Assembly: GCA_012270665.1 (NCBI GenBank) | Contig: JAAXHY010000381.1 | Span: 1 to 7,335 of the forward strand | Direction: 5' to 3' | DNA: 7,335 nt | From: Dehalococcoidia bacterium | GTDB lineage: Bacteria; Chloroflexota; Dehalococcoidia; SAR202; UBA11138 | In this document: piece after piece, positions 5,123-7,335 of the stretch | Layout: the number at the start of each line of letters is the position of its first letter | How positions within the stretch are numbered: position 1 is the stretch's first letter | Translations under genes and position numbers: made by a program | Notes under the pieces: generated by a model | What the model saw: the letters and a program-made list of their open reading frames with translations, nothing else | What the model was told of the DNA's origin: nothing | Databases searched by the model: none

Positions 5123-6895
5123 TTATCTATCCAACCATACTGCGCTCAACTGGCGGAGCGCGTGTATCCACACGTAACCCTCTACGTGGTCGCGGTACGC
5201 GGTGCGGTTGATGTTGTGGTGCGTGAACACTCCGTGGAACGTCTCGTCAATCTGGTCGCTGAGTTCCAGGATGTGTTCCAGACGTTCGTCAATGTCAACC
5301 GCGGCCTTTTGCTTCAGATTCAGGCGATTTACGCCCTCGTCATTGTAGCCATAGGTGTTGAACTTGGAGCCGTCGGCGAACCAGTCGTCCACCGCGTCGT
5401 CGGGGTCGGGGTCGCCGCCGCTGCCGCCCATGAAGGCTTCCCACTCGCCCGCCGCCCGTCGAGGCTGGTAAACGGAGGCCTCGACGATGTCCGGGACGAG
5501 GGTGACGTTGATCTGTTCCTTGAGAAGCGCGCCGAGCACTTCCAGCGGGACCCTGTTGCCGGGAGTGGTCATGACCTTGACCTCGAACCCGTCCTCGAGT
5601 CCGGCGTCGGCCATAAGCTGCTTGGCGCTCTCGGGATCGAACTTCCTGCGGCTGGTGGGGCCCAGGTCGCGGAAGAAGAAGACCTCTCCTGGAGGTATGG
5701 GGCCGTATGAGGGGATGGCGCGACCCTGGAAGGCACGCTCGATGTAGGCTTCTCGGTCGAGCGCGCGCCCGACTGCATAGACTACGTTGATGTCATCCCA
5801 AGGCGCTTCGGCGATTCCGGTCTTCTCCTCGCGGTCGCCTCTCATGTTGAAGGCGAGCATCTGGAAGCCGACGTCCGGAGTGGGATCCACCACCACGTTC
5901 GGAGTGTCCTCAAGCTGGTCCCAGAACTGGGGAGGGAAGTCGTAGATCATGTCAACTTCGCCAGTCTCCAGTGCGGCTACCAGCGTGTTGTCTTCAGGGA
6001 TGTTGTGCATGGTGACGTTGTCGAGACAGGGCACGGCGGGATCATAGTAAGTGTCCCGGGCGGCCTCCATCTCGAGTTTCTCGCCGAAGATATGGTCGGT
6101 TATCCTGAATGGGCCGACGCCGACAGGCTTTCTGTTGAATCCGCCTTCGCCCTCGGCCGCGATGGTCTCGCTATCCACGATGGTCATAACACGCCCGCTG
6201 GCGCGCTCTACGACCTTTGTGAGGAACGAGGCCCTTGGGAACGCAGTGTTTATCTCCACGGTGAAGTCGTCGATCTTCTCCGGCCTGTTGACGCCCTCAA
6301 GTCCCTTGGTGTGTATGGACTGGGTGGCCGGGTCAAGCTGGTGATCGTAGGTGTAAACGACGTCGTCCGCGGTGAACTGCCGTCCCGAATGGAACTTGGC
6401 GTTCTCGCGCAGTTTGAAGGTGTAGGTGAGCAGGTCGTCCGATACGCTCCAGCTTTCCGCAAGATCCGGCGAGGGCTTGAGTTCGGGATCGAGCTGCACC
6501 AGGCCGGAGAGCACTTCCGCCGTAATCGAGAACTGGATTACCTGGTTGACGGTCGCCGGGTTCAGGTTGGTGAACTCAGTGACGCGGTTTCCGAGATTCA
6601 GGTGTCCGCCGCGAGTTTCACAGTTCTCAGCGAGGTCGCTCCAGAAGGTGAGGCTCGCGGACTCGGCCATTGGCTGCGCGGCTGGCGCCGGAGCGGGCGC
6701 AGACGTAGGCGCCGGGGCGGGGGCCGCAGTAGGCGCAGGCGCCGGGGCCGGCGGCGCTGTTGGGACGGGCGCCGGGGCCGGGGCCGAAGTGGGCGCGGGC
6801 GCTGGTTCCTCTTCACTTGTACATGCCGCCGCAAGCAATGCCAGCAGCATCGTTGCGGTGACCAATACCGATAGTCGTGCCAGTAGCTTTAGCAT
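5123..6895 (-). CDS. Peptide-type ABC transporter substrate-binding lipoprotein, family 5 (SBP_bac_5)
   Basis: This is a 590-residue extracytoplasmic binding protein that captures the substrate for the two permeases encoded downstream. Residues 1-24 are a signal peptide ending in a lipobox LAAAC, with Cys25 as the lipidated residue (signal peptidase II type). Residues 31-75 are a low-complexity Pro-Ala-Pro-Thr linker that holds the domain away from the membrane. The binding domain starts near 80. Family 5 hallmarks include LKPSPDLAESWSVSDDLLTY (139-158), FKLRENAKFHSGRQFTADDV (160-179), VGVGPFRI (258-265) and ALETGEVDMIYD (308-319). Cys92 and Cys290 could form a disulfide. The ATG has a strong site, GGAGGT, 7 bases upstream. 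The protein is longer than E. coli DppA mainly because of the linker. Dipeptides or oligopeptides are the default substrate guess, but this family also takes nickel, haem, sugars and other solutes. Confidence 0.95.
   Translation of the reverse strand: MLKLLARLSVLVTATMLLALLAAACTSEEEPAPAPTSAPAPAPVPTAPPAPAPAPTAAPAPAPTSAPAPAPAAQPMAESASLTFWSDLAENCETRGGHLNLGNRVTEFTNLNPATVNQVIQFSITAEVLSGLVQLDPELKPSPDLAESWSVSDDLLTYTFKLRENAKFHSGRQFTADDVVYTYDHQLDPATQSIHTKGLEGVNRPEKIDDFTVEINTAFPRASFLTKVVERASGRVMTIVDSETIAAEGEGGFNRKPVGVGPFRITDHIFGEKLEMEAARDTYYDPAVPCLDNVTMHNIPEDNTLVAALETGEVDMIYDFPPQFWDQLEDTPNVVVDPTPDVGFQMLAFNMRGDREEKTGIAEAPWDDINVVYAVGRALDREAYIERAFQGRAIPSYGPIPPGEVFFFRDLGPTSRRKFDPESAKQLMADAGLEDGFEVKVMTTPGNRVPLEVLGALLKEQINVTLVPDIVEASVYQPRRAAGEWEAFMGGSGGDPDPDDAVDDWFADGSKFNTYGYNDEGVNRLNLKQKAAVDIDERLEHILELSDQIDETFHGVFTHHNINRTAYRDHVEGYVWIHALRQLSAVWLDR
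6671..6805 (-). repeat. Low-complexity GC-rich tract encoding the Pro-Ala-Pro linker
   Basis: The DNA for residues 31-75 of the binding protein is a run of short degenerate repeats built from GGCGCCGGGGC-like units on the plus strand. It encodes repeats of the APAPTSAPAPAP kind. Such tracts change length easily by slippage and are prone to assembly error. The reading frame is intact on both sides here. Confidence 0.85.
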
Positions 6896-6902
6896 TGGCT
6901 AT

Positions 6903-6908
6903 ACCTCC
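6903..6908 (-). promoter_or_regulatory. Strong ribosome binding site of the binding-protein gene
   Basis: The minus strand reads GGAGGT, 7 bases before the ATG at 6895. It fixes that start. It is the only good Shine-Dalgarno site seen at a gene start in the window, which fits a highly expressed binding protein. Confidence 0.8.
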
Positions 6909-7031
6909 GTTCCTATTGCTCTTGGGTGGACAGAAGATAATCCATCAGGTAAATAGACGATGGATCGAACAAGCAATTTTCACGCTTGTGACCGAAGAGC
7001 GCCGACGCGTGGTGATCGTTTTAATTCAGAT

Positions 7032-7051
7032 CTGTAACTATTGCGTTACAG
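7032..7051. promoter_or_regulatory. Operator-like dyad CTGTAAC-N6-GTTACAG
   Basis: Two perfect 7-bp inverted arms are separated by 6 bases. This geometry is typical of a dimeric helix-turn-helix repressor or activator. It lies 137 bp upstream of the binding-protein ATG, inside the predicted transcript, where a bound protein could block elongation. It resembles the layout of the TyrR box (TGTAAA-N6-TTTACA), but the inner base differs and no regulator gene is in view, so no regulator is named. Confidence 0.45.
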
Positions 7052-7137
7052 GGCTTTATGGAGGGAACCTATATGGTTGGCAGGGGATTGAATACCCTGA
7101 ATATGTGAATTATTCTTACTTAGCAGCCACGCAAACT

Positions 7138-7166
7138 TAAATAACACACTATTGATATACTGTCAA
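7138..7166 (-). promoter_or_regulatory. Candidate sigma-70-type promoter of the transporter operon
   Basis: On the minus strand a perfect -35 TTGACA (7166-7161) is followed, after 17 bases, by a poor -10 TATTTA (7143-7138). This would start transcription near 7131 and give a leader of about 235 bases before the binding-protein ATG. TTGA-N7-TCAA symmetry (7152-7166) overlaps the -35 and could be an operator. The weak -10 keeps confidence low. Confidence 0.35.
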
Positions 7167-7249
7167 CCGAGGTGGTAGTTGCGTAAGCGTCACAAAAGTG
7201 GTGGGTCGCGGCGCATCCGTTTCTATCCACGAAGGACGCGAAGAGGCAC

Positions 7250-7279
7250 TGGGTATTGTCATACTACGCTGGATACCCA
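7250..7279. repeat. Inverted repeat TGGGTAT-N16-ATACCCA
   Basis: Perfect 7-bp arms (7250-7256 and 7273-7279) flank a 16-base spacer. They lie upstream of the candidate promoter of the transporter operon. The repeat could be an operator, a hairpin ending a transcript from outside the window, or part of a dispersed repeat. No T-run adjoins it. Confidence 0.4.
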
Positions 7280-7335
7280 TCAGAAATTTGACGCTTCCCG
7301 TCCGGCAGGCAGGGGCTTTGCAAGGTCGGCGGACG

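Larger units (their letters stand above)
6896..7335. other. Non-coding leader and promoter region of the transporter operon
   Basis: These 440 bp hold no convincing gene. They contain the ribosome binding site (6903-6908), three short dyads in the putative leader (ACAAGC/GCTTGT at 6969-6989, CTGTAAC/GTTACAG at 7032-7051, CAGGG/CCCTG at 7081-7099), a candidate promoter (7138-7166) and a further dyad at 7250-7279. Two frames stay open to the right edge (minus 7335-7153, about 60 codons, and plus from 7156). Neither shows recognisable protein features, so neither is called. Confidence 0.6.

Noticed and set aside
6005..6874. Long plus-strand ORF (289 codons) opposite the binding-protein gene
   Set aside because: It is a shadow of the GC-rich binding-protein gene. 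Its Arg/Gly-rich tail is simply the complement of the Pro-Ala linker DNA, and it has no protein-family features.
6877..7140. Plus-strand ORF of 87 codons in the leader of the transporter operon
   Set aside because: It starts inside the binding-protein signal-peptide region, has no ribosome binding site or recognisable features, and covers the operon leader.
7153..7335. Minus-strand frame open from the right edge for about 60 codons, possibly the 3' end of a gene
   Set aside because: The composition is not protein-like and no motif is seen. It overlaps the candidate -35 and the dyads, and an open frame of this length is not rare by chance here.

Overview
The window looks like ordinary chromosomal DNA from a moderately GC-rich bacterium. 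The likeliest source is a member of the Chloroflexota, in the Dehalococcoidia/SAR202 direction. That is an inference from three things: a lipoprotein solute-binding protein with a long Pro-Ala-Pro linker, a membrane-anchored YCF48-type beta-propeller, and weak or absent Shine-Dalgarno sites at most starts. No rRNA, tRNA, CRISPR array, transposase or phage gene was seen.

Layout: the left edge holds the 3' part of rsgA (+ strand, cut by the window edge). It ends base-to-base against the convergent dinB (DNA polymerase IV, - strand). A 272-bp gap rich in short direct and inverted repeats follows. The rest of the coding sequence is on the - strand. Read in the direction of transcription from the right, it runs: family 5 solute-binding lipoprotein, a strong hairpin, a DppB-type permease, a DppC-type permease, a small hairpin, then a YCF48/HCF136-like seven-bladed propeller. 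The propeller gene has a perfect TATAAT box placed for leaderless transcription. The right-hand 440 bp hold no convincing gene. They carry the leader and probable promoter of the transporter operon, with several operator-like dyads.

How the genes work together: the binding protein and the two permeases form one peptide/oligopeptide (or related solute) ABC importer. No ATPase gene is present, so the motor subunits must be encoded elsewhere. The hairpin between the binding-protein gene and the permeases fits the usual arrangement in which the binding protein is made in excess. rsgA (ribosome assembly) and dinB (translesion synthesis) are unrelated housekeeping and stress genes that happen to converge.

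I did not find a new multi-gene system. The points most worth checking are the leaderless promoter of the propeller gene, the roughly 10-bp-period repeat next to dinB, the in-frame 9-nt junction between the permease genes, and the dyads in the transporter leader.
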